Shown here one piece after another: positions 18,388 through 26,721 of a stretch of DNA of 64,000 bases; the stretch's first letter is position 1, and the number at the start of each line of letters is the position of its first letter. The stretch lies in assembly GCA_947466075.1 (NCBI GenBank), contig CANIBP010000020.1, positions 1 to 64,000 on the forward strand, read 5' to 3'. Made by a program: the position numbers and the translations under genes. Source of the stretch: Verrucomicrobiaceae bacterium (lineage in GTDB: Bacteria; Verrucomicrobiota; Verrucomicrobiia; Verrucomicrobiales; Verrucomicrobiaceae). The notes below the pieces were generated by a model that saw only the letters and a list, made by a program, of their open reading frames with translations, had not been told where the DNA came from and searched no databases.

Positions 18388-20211
18388 ATGAAAAACTCCA
18401 CGCGTGTTCAGTTTTGGGGAACCAGGGGTTCCATTCCTAGACCGGGGCGTGACACGTTGCGCTATGGTGGCAACACCTCCTGTGTGCAGGTTACCTCGCC
18501 CAAAGGAAGTTTGGTGATCATCGACTGCGGCACTGGTGCCCATGATCTCGGCCATTCTCTCGTGGCGCACGCCTCAGGCCCATTGCGCGGCAGTATTTTG
18601 ATCAGTCACACGCATTGGGACCACATCCAAGGGTTCCCGTTTTTTTCGCCTTTGTTTGTTCGTGGTAGCCAATGGGACATCTACGGCCCGGCAGGTCTCG
18701 GTCAGTCGCTCCGCGAAACTCTCGCGGGACAGATGCAATACTCCTATTTTCCGGTCACACTGGATGAGTTGGGTGCAAGCATTCGCTTCCATGATCTTGC
18801 CGAGGGTAGTTTTGAGATCGATGACGTTCGTATCAGCACGCGTTATTTGAATCATCCGGCTCTGACGCTTGGCTATCGCCTGGAAACTGCCAATGCCTGC
18901 ATGGTGTATGCCTGCGATCATGAACCATTTTCGAGAACGCCGGGGGTCTCCACGCCCATTCATGAAAATGATCGGCTGCACAGCGAATTTCTCTCAGGCG
19001 CCGATCTGGTGATACATGATGCGCAGTTCACCGACGCTGAGTATGCCGCCAAAAAAGGCTGGGGACACAGCCCGGTGGAATACGTGGCTGAGATGGGACG
19101 CCTGGCCGGTGTCAAACAAATGGCCTTTACGCATCATGATCCGGGGCGAACAGACGATGACATTGATCGTATCGTTGAAGCTGTGCGTTCCGAACCGCGG
19201 AAAACAGACGACACGTTGCAGGTGTTTGGTGCTGCTGATGGTCAGATCGTGGAGTTGAAGCGGACAGGCACAAATCAGGGGGGATTGGGAGGAAGGTCAT
19301 CCAAATCGGCGGCGATGCCTGCCATCAAAGATTCCCTGGTGATCATGGGTGTCGCAGACGCGGGACTGGCGGTGGCGCTAGCTGAAGCAGCGGTGGCCGA
19401 AGGTGTACGAACGGTGCATGTGTCTGATGGTGCGCGTGCGATGCAACTGGCCAAGACTGATACGCCATCGCTAATCCTCCTTGAGGACCAATTGCCGGAT
19501 CAGGATGGGCTGAGTGTTTGCCGAAGTCTGCGCTCGGATCCCGACCGCCGTCTCTCTGACGTGCCGATCGTCATTGTCGGGAAGCAGGAAAGATCCAGCG
19601 AAGGCATGGAGGCTGGTGCCACGGCCTGGCTGACCAAACCTTTCTCCATCCAATACGCCAAAGCCCAAATCCAGGCGTGGCTTATGCGCTCCGCCTGCCG
19701 TTGGATGCGCGCAGCCGTGCCATCGGATGAAGAATCGCGGCTCGCGGCACTCCATGACTTGTCGATACTCGATACGCCACCCGAGGAGAGATTTGACCGC
19801 ATCACACGCGTAGCTGCGGCTCTAGCGGATGTGCCAATCGCGTTGGTTTCGCTGGTGGATGAACACCGGCAGTGGTTCAAATCCTGCGTGGGGTTGGGAG
19901 TTAACGAAACCTCTCGTGAACTGGCTTTCTGCGCTCACGTGGCCTTGAGCCGCAAGCCGATGATCGTGTCAGACACGCTTCTGGACGACCGGTTTGCTGA
20001 CAGTCCGCTGGTCACCGGCGGGCCTCGCATTCGTTTCTATGCCGGCTTTCCGGTGTTTCACGATGATGGCGGCTGCTTGGGCACGCTGTGCCTGATCGAC
20101 ACCCGCCCACGGCAGTTTCCTGATGCGACGATTCAATTGTTCGCCGATCTAGCCAACGTGGTGCAGCAAGAACTCAATTCCAGCCCGCGATCTGTGGCGG
20201 TATCAAGCTGA
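18388..20211 (+). CDS. Metallo-beta-lactamase / degenerate receiver / GAF fusion protein
   Basis: A 607-residue soluble three-domain protein. Residues 5-290 form an MBL-fold hydrolase of the PhnP/RNase Z-like type, with HTHWDH (about 74-79), HDAQF and THHDPGRTDDD supplying metal ligands. Residues 310-430 resemble a response-regulator receiver with the TKPF lysine. However, the phosphoacceptor position reads LLEDQLP, placing Glu366 where Asp normally sits, and the usual N-terminal acidic pair is absent. Residues 445-600 are a GAF domain (LDTPPEERFDRIT, FCAHVAL, GTLCLID). The likely role is a signalling or sensing hydrolase, perhaps nucleotide- or redox-responsive. The catalytic substrate is unknown. 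Confidence 0.85.
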   Translation: MKNSTRVQFWGTRGSIPRPGRDTLRYGGNTSCVQVTSPKGSLVIIDCGTGAHDLGHSLVAHASGPLRGSILISHTHWDHIQGFPFFSPLFVRGSQWDIYGPAGLGQSLRETLAGQMQYSYFPVTLDELGASIRFHDLAEGSFEIDDVRISTRYLNHPALTLGYRLETANACMVYACDHEPFSRTPGVSTPIHENDRLHSEFLSGADLVIHDAQFTDAEYAAKKGWGHSPVEYVAEMGRLAGVKQMAFTHHDPGRTDDDIDRIVEAVRSEPRKTDDTLQVFGAADGQIVELKRTGTNQGGLGGRSSKSAAMPAIKDSLVIMGVADAGLAVALAEAAVAEGVRTVHVSDGARAMQLAKTDTPSLILLEDQLPDQDGLSVCRSLRSDPDRRLSDVPIVIVGKQERSSEGMEAGATAWLTKPFSIQYAKAQIQAWLMRSACRWMRAAVPSDEESRLAALHDLSILDTPPEERFDRITRVAAALADVPIALVSLVDEHRQWFKSCVGLGVNETSRELAFCAHVALSRKPMIVSDTLLDDRFADSPLVTGGPRIRFYAGFPVFHDDGGCLGTLCLIDTRPRQFPDATIQLFADLANVVQQELNSSPRSVAVSS

Positions 20212-21720
20212 CTATTTCGCCGGAATTTCGTTGAGAGTGTAGTAGCCGACCTTGTGCAGCAGTGTCTGTCCTTCGGTGTTTTTGACACCGTCGAGATGCA
20301 GCTCGTGAATGTGGCCTTTGGTGAGTGGTGAAATCGTGAGGCGCACAGATTTGCCATCTTCGGCGACTTTGGCGGCTGTGATCTTAGGAATGATCTCCGA
20401 AACTTCATCGCCGCCGTATTCCTCGCGATACGCATACGTGAACTCGCGCATGGAATAGCTCTTCACATCGCTTGCGGTAGTGGAATCAATGGGCTGCGTG
20501 AAGGTGAGTTCAAAGCCATCGGGCTTGGCGCGCATTTCATGGACTTCGAAGGGAGTTTTGCCGGTCCACTCGCATTTTTCAAAGCAGAAAGGCTTGCCGC
20601 CGCGCGCACCCCAGCCGCGATCACTGCCGCCGACGAAGACGCGTCCTTCTTCATCCATGCGCCCACCGATGAGACCGCTGGCGAAGCCACTGCGGAACGG
20701 AATCACGACTCCTTGCTTGATGCCGTTGACGGTTTCGAGGAAGACGCGGCTAAGATTGCTGTGGCTTTGATCGGCCACGAAAAGTTGCTTTGAGAATGGG
20801 CCGAATTTGCCTGCGCTGAGGTCGCAAATGATGGCGCTGGCACTGTTGCCGATCTTGCCATGCACGAGATATACCGCAGGTGGTAGGAGCTGCTTGATGC
20901 GTTCGCGTTCTGTCACCATGCGGTCAGGATCAACGTGAGGGGTTTTGTCTTTGCGGTTGCGTCCGTTACTAAAAGCTTCGGGTAACGGGTCGATGGGGCG
21001 TGGTCCCATGTTAGGCGCTTTGTCATACCAGATGTTGCCGCCGGGATGGCCCTGAAAACTGCCGGGGACGAGATGCTGGAGCGTGCATGAGCCGTGCCAC
21101 GGGCCTTGATTGTCGCAGTAGTAGGTTTCGCCATCAGCATCAAAGCCGAGACCGCCGGGGCTGCGAATGCCAGAGCAGGTGGGCACCATCTTACCATCGG
21201 GTTTGATGCGCAGAGCCCAGCCGCGAAACTCGGCGTTGCTGTTGAATGAACCGGTTAGGCAGAGCGTGACCCAGAGATCGCCCGCTTTGTCGAAGTGTGA
21301 GCCGATAGCGTATTCGTGGTAGTCGCCGGAGACGCCCCAGTGGTCACAGAAGTTGTCGAAGACATCAGCGCGTCCATCACCATCGACATCTTTGAGGCGT
21401 GTGATCTCGTAGCGGGTGGTGGCGTAAATGTTTTTGTCCTTCGGGTTATAGGCGATGCCGAGGACTTCGTGCAGACCGCTGGCAAAGAGCTTGTAGCTCA
21501 CGTTCGAGGTATCGCTGCTACCAGCGCCGCTGACGATCCAGATTTCACCACGGCGTGTGCCCATGATGAGTTTGCCATCGGGCAGGAGGTCGATGGAACC
21601 AACTTCGAGCGCGGTTTCCTTCGGTGTTTCAAAGGTGGTGATCTTGTAGAAGTCGGCTTCGACGGGATCAGCAGCGTAGATCGGAGCGCAAAGAGCGAGG
21701 ATGAGAAAAAGGCGTTTCAT
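20212..21720 (-). CDS. Secreted beta-propeller protein (glucose/sorbosone dehydrogenase-like, PVC type)
   Basis: The start at 21720 gives a clean signal peptide (MKRLFLILALCAPIYA); the ORF runs 11 codons further upstream. The 502-residue mature region has NHL/PQQ-dehydrogenase-like propeller wording (VGSIDLLPDGKLIMGTRRGEIW, VLGIAYNPKDKNIYATTRY, DVDGDGRADVFDNF), followed by a fibronectin-like C-terminal part. It resembles the propeller part of large PVC membrane-bound dehydrogenase proteins, but no CxxCH heme site is present. It lies 20 bp downstream of the cupredoxin-PA14 gene on the same strand, so the two are probably cotranscribed. A redox role on sugars is inference. Confidence 0.78.
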   Translation of the reverse strand: MKRLFLILALCAPIYAADPVEADFYKITTFETPKETALEVGSIDLLPDGKLIMGTRRGEIWIVSGAGSSDTSNVSYKLFASGLHEVLGIAYNPKDKNIYATTRYEITRLKDVDGDGRADVFDNFCDHWGVSGDYHEYAIGSHFDKAGDLWVTLCLTGSFNSNAEFRGWALRIKPDGKMVPTCSGIRSPGGLGFDADGETYYCDNQGPWHGSCTLQHLVPGSFQGHPGGNIWYDKAPNMGPRPIDPLPEAFSNGRNRKDKTPHVDPDRMVTERERIKQLLPPAVYLVHGKIGNSASAIICDLSAGKFGPFSKQLFVADQSHSNLSRVFLETVNGIKQGVVIPFRSGFASGLIGGRMDEEGRVFVGGSDRGWGARGGKPFCFEKCEWTGKTPFEVHEMRAKPDGFELTFTQPIDSTTASDVKSYSMREFTYAYREEYGGDEVSEIIPKITAAKVAEDGKSVRLTISPLTKGHIHELHLDGVKNTEGQTLLHKVGYYTLNEIPAK

Positions 21721-21740
21721 GACGGAAGTTTGGCGAGAGA

Positions 21741-23300
21741 TTACTGTATCCACTGGTAGGTGATGGCCATGGTGCCGGGTTTGGCAGGAATGACGAGATT
21801 AGCGCCGGCCATTTGGACTCCTGCTGCGGTGATCGTGAAGGGTTTCACGCCTTTAATGAGGAAGCTGCCGTCTTTGGCTTCAAACTGACCACTGGCGAGG
21901 CGATACCATGCGTTGGGTGGCAGTTTGCCGCTGACTTTGATGGTGCGAATGAGCTTGCCGTTGCCGTCGGGCTTGTTGCCGTTGCCTTCGACGGCAAAGC
22001 TCTCTTCGATCTCGGCGTTGTGCCAGGTGTAGCGGAAGGTGGGACTGCGTTTGGCGTCGAGCGAGTAGCCTTGCCACGCAAAGCCACTATAGCGTTTGGT
22101 TTTGTCCCAGGTTGGCCAGGCGGCATCAGGTTTATCGGTGACGAAAAAGGCGGGTGTGACTTCGCCGGTGGGTTGCAGCACGTCGTAGCCCAACGGTGGC
22201 TGATGACCGCCACCGCGTGAGTTCCAATGCTTGGAGGCGTCGATGAAGGCACCGCGCCAGATGAGCGCGAGGTTCATGCTCTCAGCACTCCAAGCGAGAT
22301 TGATGCCACCGGGATAGCCGACACCAATGCCGCGATTGCCCGCACCTTGGATGAAGTTCCGGTAGATCACGGGCTCGGTGGTGACAGCGAGCGGGATGGG
22401 ATCGAACTCCTTCTGCTTCTTGGTCCCGCCTTTCCAGTTTGGGTGCAGCCATTTCGACAGCGAGGTGATTTGGAAGTCGTTGCCTTTCCATGCGGCGTAG
22501 AGTTGGATGTTTGCAGCACCTTGGAAGTATTCGAGGCGGAACTCGTGCTCACCTTGTTCGAGCGGAATGCTCTTCTCTTTGATGTCGCCTGCGGGATGGA
22601 TGCCGTCGTAGGCGACGACTTCTTTGCCGTCGATGAGGAGACGTGAGCCATCATCGCTCGAGATGAAGAAGCGATACGGGCCTTTCTTTGGCGCATTGAG
22701 TTTACCGGTGAAGACGACGCCGAACTCGTTTTTATAGTCGTCGAGTTTCACCTCAATGAGGTTGCTGTCGATTTTGCCTTCGCGGTGCGGCTTGAGCTTG
22801 GAGAAGTCGGGCAATTGCTTCCAATTGCCGAGGTAGAGGGCGAAATGGAGGTCTTTGAGGCCTTCACCGGCTTTCATCACCTTCAGTTCGCCGCGCATGG
22901 TGAGTGCGTGACCGGGGAAGGTGCAGACATACGGATAGGTGCCGGGTTTTTCGGGGGCGGTGAAGGTGAGCGTCTCCTTTTCGTGTGGATTGAGCATTTT
23001 CGAGTGTGCCCAAATGCGTGGGTCATCAGGCAGCCAGTTGCGTTTGAGCGCGACTTCGGCGTTTTCCATCTGCTTCATCGCCATGGCGGCGGTATCGGTG
23101 CCGGGTTGGCAGAAAACGAGGTTGTGGGGCAGGTCGTCGCCGTTTTCAAAAGTGAGCTGCACCGGCTGGCCGGGCTGCACGAGCAGCTCGGGGGTGTCAT
23201 ATTTCATCTGCGCCGTCATGGTTTTGAGGCTGAGGACGGCGGTCTCGGCGGCACTTAGAGTCGTGGCGGCGAGGAGAAGGGCAAGCAGGGGGCGGAACAT
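21741..23300 (-). CDS. Secreted cupredoxin-PA14 protein
   Basis: The start at 23300 yields a signal peptide (MFRPLLALLLAATTLSAAE); the ORF continues 23 codons upstream without signal character. Residues 20-145 form a plastocyanin/azurin-like domain with a type-1 copper set: His in DLPHNLVF, then Cys, His and Met in YVCTFPGHALTMRG. A PA14-like domain follows (GPYRFFISSDDGSRLLIDGKEV). The last 200 residues (GGINLAWSAESMNLALIWRG and beyond) are a PVC-type extension without a name I recognise. It likely passes electrons to or from the adjacent propeller protein and binds carbohydrate through PA14; this is inferred from domains and adjacency. Confidence 0.82.
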   Translation of the reverse strand: MFRPLLALLLAATTLSAAETAVLSLKTMTAQMKYDTPELLVQPGQPVQLTFENGDDLPHNLVFCQPGTDTAAMAMKQMENAEVALKRNWLPDDPRIWAHSKMLNPHEKETLTFTAPEKPGTYPYVCTFPGHALTMRGELKVMKAGEGLKDLHFALYLGNWKQLPDFSKLKPHREGKIDSNLIEVKLDDYKNEFGVVFTGKLNAPKKGPYRFFISSDDGSRLLIDGKEVVAYDGIHPAGDIKEKSIPLEQGEHEFRLEYFQGAANIQLYAAWKGNDFQITSLSKWLHPNWKGGTKKQKEFDPIPLAVTTEPVIYRNFIQGAGNRGIGVGYPGGINLAWSAESMNLALIWRGAFIDASKHWNSRGGGHQPPLGYDVLQPTGEVTPAFFVTDKPDAAWPTWDKTKRYSGFAWQGYSLDAKRSPTFRYTWHNAEIEESFAVEGNGNKPDGNGKLIRTIKVSGKLPPNAWYRLASGQFEAKDGSFLIKGVKPFTITAAGVQMAGANLVIPAKPGTMAITYQWIQ

Positions 23301-23428
23301 GGGGCGCGGTTTTACGAAGAGGCGGGCAGTTCTCTTGCACGGAAGTCGCGGCGTCAATTTCACATACACATGATTTCATCCGCAGTTTGAGCTTGGCTTG
23401 AGGCCGGGGCTTTGGTTATTCTCACCCC

Positions 23429-23980
23429 ATGAATGAACGCACCTGGCATTTGCTCAAGGCTTCGGACAAGGAAGTTTATGGCCCCATCGATCTTGAAACA
23501 CTGCGTGGCTGGGCGGCTGACGCGAAAGTGTCGCCCCTCGACAAAATCTCCAACGATGACCGCATGAGCTGGCAGCGTGCGCCGATGATCGCTGAACTAC
23601 AGATGGATCATCTCGTGCAGATGCCGGATAACTATTTATACGGACCGACGAACGTGGCAACGATCCAAGAATTCCTCGCCACCGGTGAGATCGACGAAAA
23701 CGTGACTATCATTAACTGCCTGGACAATACGGAAGCGCGGCTGTCCGATCTGGGATGGTTCAAGGCCAGCCCGCATCAGGTGCGTAGTGCAGCCACGACG
23801 TTGTTGGGCACACAACGCCCAGAGGATGCCCGTGATCCCGCTGGTAATCAGTTTCAGCGCCGCATCTCAGCGCTGGAGAAGCAGGTGATGGAACTGCAGC
23901 GTGTTGTTGATGAGTGGCAGCAGGCCTACCATGGTCTGCGCCAGCAGTTCGTCGAAGCGACAGGCTGCGAGCCGATGTGA
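23429..23980 (+). CDS. GYF_2-like domain protein with C-terminal coiled coil
   Basis: A 183-residue soluble protein. The N-terminus reads WHLLKASDKEVYGPIDLETL followed by an acidic/hydrophobic stretch, the pattern of the bacterial GYF_2 domain; a second weaker copy may occur near LYGPTNVATIQEFLATGEID. The C-terminal RRISALEKQVMELQRVVDEW is a heptad coiled coil. GYF_2 domains are thought to mediate protein contacts; the partner is unknown. It converges on a small membrane protein gene with a 4-bp gap. Confidence 0.7.
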   Translation: MNERTWHLLKASDKEVYGPIDLETLRGWAADAKVSPLDKISNDDRMSWQRAPMIAELQMDHLVQMPDNYLYGPTNVATIQEFLATGEIDENVTIINCLDNTEARLSDLGWFKASPHQVRSAATTLLGTQRPEDARDPAGNQFQRRISALEKQVMELQRVVDEWQQAYHGLRQQFVEATGCEPM

Positions 23981-23984
23981 GTGA

Positions 23985-24251
23985 TCAGGACTCTTCGTTC
24001 TTATCCTCTAGTTCGAGTCCTGGCAGCGGTTTTGCTTTGTCGGCATAGCGGTCGAAACGGTTCGAGAGGATCAGCAGTGTGGGTGCCCATAAACCGACGA
24101 AAATGCCGAAACGTTCGGCATGGGCTTGCTCTTCTGGAGAGGAACTGCCCGCGCCATTGAGGAACCACCAGATCCAGATGGAAAGCAGGATGGAGAGCAT
24201 TCCCGCTTGAAAACAAATCGTGCTGAGAGTGCGGCAGATGGAAGGATTCAT
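23985..24251 (-). CDS. Small hypothetical protein with two membrane helices
   Basis: The tracked ORF (176 codons) runs into the divergent clpS gene, so the ATG at 24251 is the sensible start, giving 88 residues. Two hydrophobic stretches are visible (MLSILLSIWIWWFL and FVGLWAPTLLILS), separated by a short polar loop, with a charged C-terminal tail (LELEDKNEES). I do not recognise the family. The region upstream of 24251 codes for low-complexity sequence without signal character, supporting the shorter start. Confidence 0.6.
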   Translation of the reverse strand: MNPSICRTLSTICFQAGMLSILLSIWIWWFLNGAGSSSPEEQAHAERFGIFVGLWAPTLLILSNRFDRYADKAKPLPGLELEDKNEES

Positions 24252-24390
24252 GGGGCAAGACTGCCATGCTTTCAGGCCTTTCGGCAAGCATTGTCCGCTT
24301 CCAGCACAAATCAGGCGGATCAAATCGCATTCGCAGGCGCGTGGTGAGGGCGCTTGAGAGACGGCTGGGCTGAGGCATAGTAAGCGCAGA

Positions 24391-24762
24391 ATGATTCTCA
24401 CCGCCGACATCCAATGCGCTACGGCTCCGCCAAAGCGGCCGCGCGTCGCGCCGCAGCAGCCGCGGGTGAAGCCGCAGACGGCACCGCCTGAACTGGAGCC
24501 GCCGTGGCATGTCATTCTCCATGATGATGAGGTTCACACGCATGAGTATGTCATTGAAATGCTTGGTGCGGTCTTGGGTCATTCATTCGAACTAGCGCTG
24601 CGCATGGCACGTGAGGTGCATGCTTCGGGTCGTGTGATCGTGGCTACAGTTCACAAAGAACTCGCCGAACTGCGGCAGCAGCAAATCGAAGAATTTGGCC
24701 CCGACAAACGCGTGCCGGAATGCCGGGTCTCCATGCGGGCGACGATAGAGTGCTCGGAGTGA
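24391..24762 (+). CDS. clpS: ClpS, ATP-dependent Clp protease adaptor
   Basis: ClpS binds N-degron substrates and delivers them to ClpAP. The core WHVILHDDEVHTHEYVIEML contains the ligand-pocket residues of the family (VxLxNDDxxxxxxV, here HDD rather than NDD), and EVHASGRVIVATVHKELAE continues the fold. The 123-residue protein has a Pro/Gln-rich N-terminal extension of about 38 residues, in place of the usual short flexible tail. clpA is not in the window. It ends exactly where the convergent MFS gene ends. Confidence 0.9.
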   Translation: MILTADIQCATAPPKRPRVAPQQPRVKPQTAPPELEPPWHVILHDDEVHTHEYVIEMLGAVLGHSFELALRMAREVHASGRVIVATVHKELAELRQQQIEEFGPDKRVPECRVSMRATIECSE

Positions 24763-26031
24763 TCAGCGCTGCACGCGTGGCTCAGGAATGCCGCGCAGGA
24801 TCAGGATGGAAACGAGCGACAGAATCGCCGCGAGGCAAGCGACGAGGTAAAATGAGCCGCTCAGTGAAAAGATCACTCCACCGAGACTCGTCGCGAGCAG
24901 CAGTGACCACACATTGCAGAAACCGAGTACGGCCTGGAGCGTGGAACGACGCTCTGGCGGGCAGAGTTCGGCGGTGAGTGTGAGATCGCCCACACGATCT
25001 AGGAACAAGCCAAAGCCGAGAATGAAATAGGCAGCCGTGAAGCCACTGAACGAATGCGTCAGGCTCGCCCAGAGGCAAAGCGCTACGCAGACGAGGCGGG
25101 AAATGATCATCAACACCTTGCCGCCACAGTGATAGCCCAGCCAGGCGGCGAGCAAGCTGCCTAGAATCGTGCCGATGTTCTGGAAGGAAACGAAGTGCCC
25201 TTCATCCGCCTCCGGTCGGCCCGTGCTGTGCAGCGCATGCAGCGTGAGGAAGGAGACGACCATCAAATATCCCATGCCGGTAAAACGCGCGGCGATCAGC
25301 TTCAGAAGCTGCGGCTGCGCCATCAGCAGTCCTGGAAGGTTGCGCAGATAGCTCCAATAGCTGCCCGTGTGTGGATGATAGTGATGCGCGGCGGGAAGTT
25401 CGCGCATGAAAAGCTGCGAGAGCCAGGACAGAAATAGAAAGCCGAAGGCGATCAGATGCAGTAGCGCATAACCACGCTGTCCGGGCAAATGCGTTAGCGT
25501 TTCATGGATCACTGCCCCGGCCCCCATGCCGATGCATGCCTGCGTGATGTAGCGTGCGGCCCAGCCAGCGGCACGCACACGCTCTGGCACCATGCGCGTG
25601 ACCATTTCCATCCACGCCACCACGCCCACACCGCCAATAAGACCGGAGATGACCGGTGTCAGCACCACCACTGGCAGGAGCCATGGTCCGGCATCTTGCA
25701 CGAGCCACAGCAGCAGTCCGGTGATGAGATACGGCAACCGTTGCAGCAGGCCAAAGGTCATCACCCACGGCTTGAAGTGGGTCAGGCGTTCCACCAGCGG
25801 TGAGACAAACAGGCCCGCCATCGCAAAGGCCGCAGGCAGGAGCACTGGCATGATGGCAATGATGGCCGAGCGCCCGCCGAGCTGCTCCACCATCTTCGGC
25901 ATCACCGTTTCCGGCTGCAAAAAGGCCACGCCACCCATGTACAGCCCACCTTCCAGGCAGTGGCAGATGAAATTCCGCCGCACGACCTGCGGATGATGTT
26001 GATGATGTAAGGATGCGGTGTCGGAGGCCAT
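24763..26031 (-). CDS. MFS-family transporter
   Basis: A 422-residue inner-membrane protein with about 12 hydrophobic helices and a His-rich N-terminus (LHHQHHPQ). The organisation GLYMGGVAFLQPETVMPKMVEQLG, then LVERLTHFKPWVMTFGLLQRLPYL after helix 2, is that of an MFS protein. The N-terminal half resembles a group of uncharacterised bacterial MFS members. The substrate cannot be assigned. It is divergent from the ferritin gene, with 158 bp between them. Confidence 0.82.
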   Translation of the reverse strand: MASDTASLHHQHHPQVVRRNFICHCLEGGLYMGGVAFLQPETVMPKMVEQLGGRSAIIAIMPVLLPAAFAMAGLFVSPLVERLTHFKPWVMTFGLLQRLPYLITGLLLWLVQDAGPWLLPVVVLTPVISGLIGGVGVVAWMEMVTRMVPERVRAAGWAARYITQACIGMGAGAVIHETLTHLPGQRGYALLHLIAFGFLFLSWLSQLFMRELPAAHHYHPHTGSYWSYLRNLPGLLMAQPQLLKLIAARFTGMGYLMVVSFLTLHALHSTGRPEADEGHFVSFQNIGTILGSLLAAWLGYHCGGKVLMIISRLVCVALCLWASLTHSFSGFTAAYFILGFGLFLDRVGDLTLTAELCPPERRSTLQAVLGFCNVWSLLLATSLGGVIFSLSGSFYLVACLAAILSLVSILILRGIPEPRVQR

Positions 26032-26189
26032 CGCGGAAGACGTTCATCGTGGCGCGGAGTGGCCCAAAGGAAAGCAAATCGTCCTTCCCCTTGAGTTAGG
26101 GCGTCCGTAGGCCAAAAAATCATGGGTGCAGCCTTGCGCAGCCTTCGCACTACTGGTTCAATCGCCACACTCACACCACCCCAAACGAC

Positions 26190-26714
26190 ATGACGCTCAA
26201 TCCCAAACTCACCAAACTGCTCAATGAGCAGATCAACAACGAGATGTCCTCCAGCTACGTGTATCTCGCCATGGCGGCATGGTTCGAGCAGACGCCCTAC
26301 TCCGGCTTCGCACAATGGATGTTCACCCAAAGCCGTGAGGAAACCATGCACGCGCTGAAGTTTTACCAGTACCTCGTGGATCGCGATGCCAAGGTCGAGT
26401 TGCAGCCAATTGCGAAGCCAAAGATGGACTTCAAGTCCCCGCTCGATGTCTTCCAGCACAGCCTTAAGCAGGAGCAAAAAGTCACGCAGCAGATCAACGA
26501 CCTCTTTGAAGTCGCCGAGCAGGTCAAAGACCACGCCTCGAAGAACCTGCTGCTCTGGTTCCTCAACGAGCAGATGGAAGAAGAAAAAAACGTCGGCGAC
26601 ATGCTCGACCGCCTCAAACTCGCCGACAACGATACCGCCAGCCTCCTCGTCCTCGATCGCGAAGCAGGCAGCCGTCCGAGTGCTGCGGGTGGTGATGCAG
26701 GCGGCGGCGCTTGA
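26190..26714 (+). CDS. ftnA: Non-heme ferritin
   Basis: Ferritin stores iron as a 24-subunit cage and oxidises Fe(II) at a di-iron centre. Ferroxidase ligands are visible: Glu in EQINNEMSSSYVYLAMA, Glu and His in REETMHALK, Glu in LKQEQKV and Glu/Gln in FLNEQMEEEKN. At 174 residues it matches bacterial FtnA. The last 15 residues are a Gly/Ala-rich tail (AAGGDAGGGA), longer than usual. It converges on the Bat operon with a 7-bp gap. Confidence 0.93.
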   Translation: MTLNPKLTKLLNEQINNEMSSSYVYLAMAAWFEQTPYSGFAQWMFTQSREETMHALKFYQYLVDRDAKVELQPIAKPKMDFKSPLDVFQHSLKQEQKVTQQINDLFEVAEQVKDHASKNLLLWFLNEQMEEEKNVGDMLDRLKLADNDTASLLVLDREAGSRPSAAGGDAGGGA

Positions 26715-26721
26715 TTAAGTT

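Noticed and set aside
19879-19900. tRNA-like GGTTCAAATCC segment
   Set aside because: It lies inside the GAF domain coding sequence, and no cloverleaf can be formed around it.
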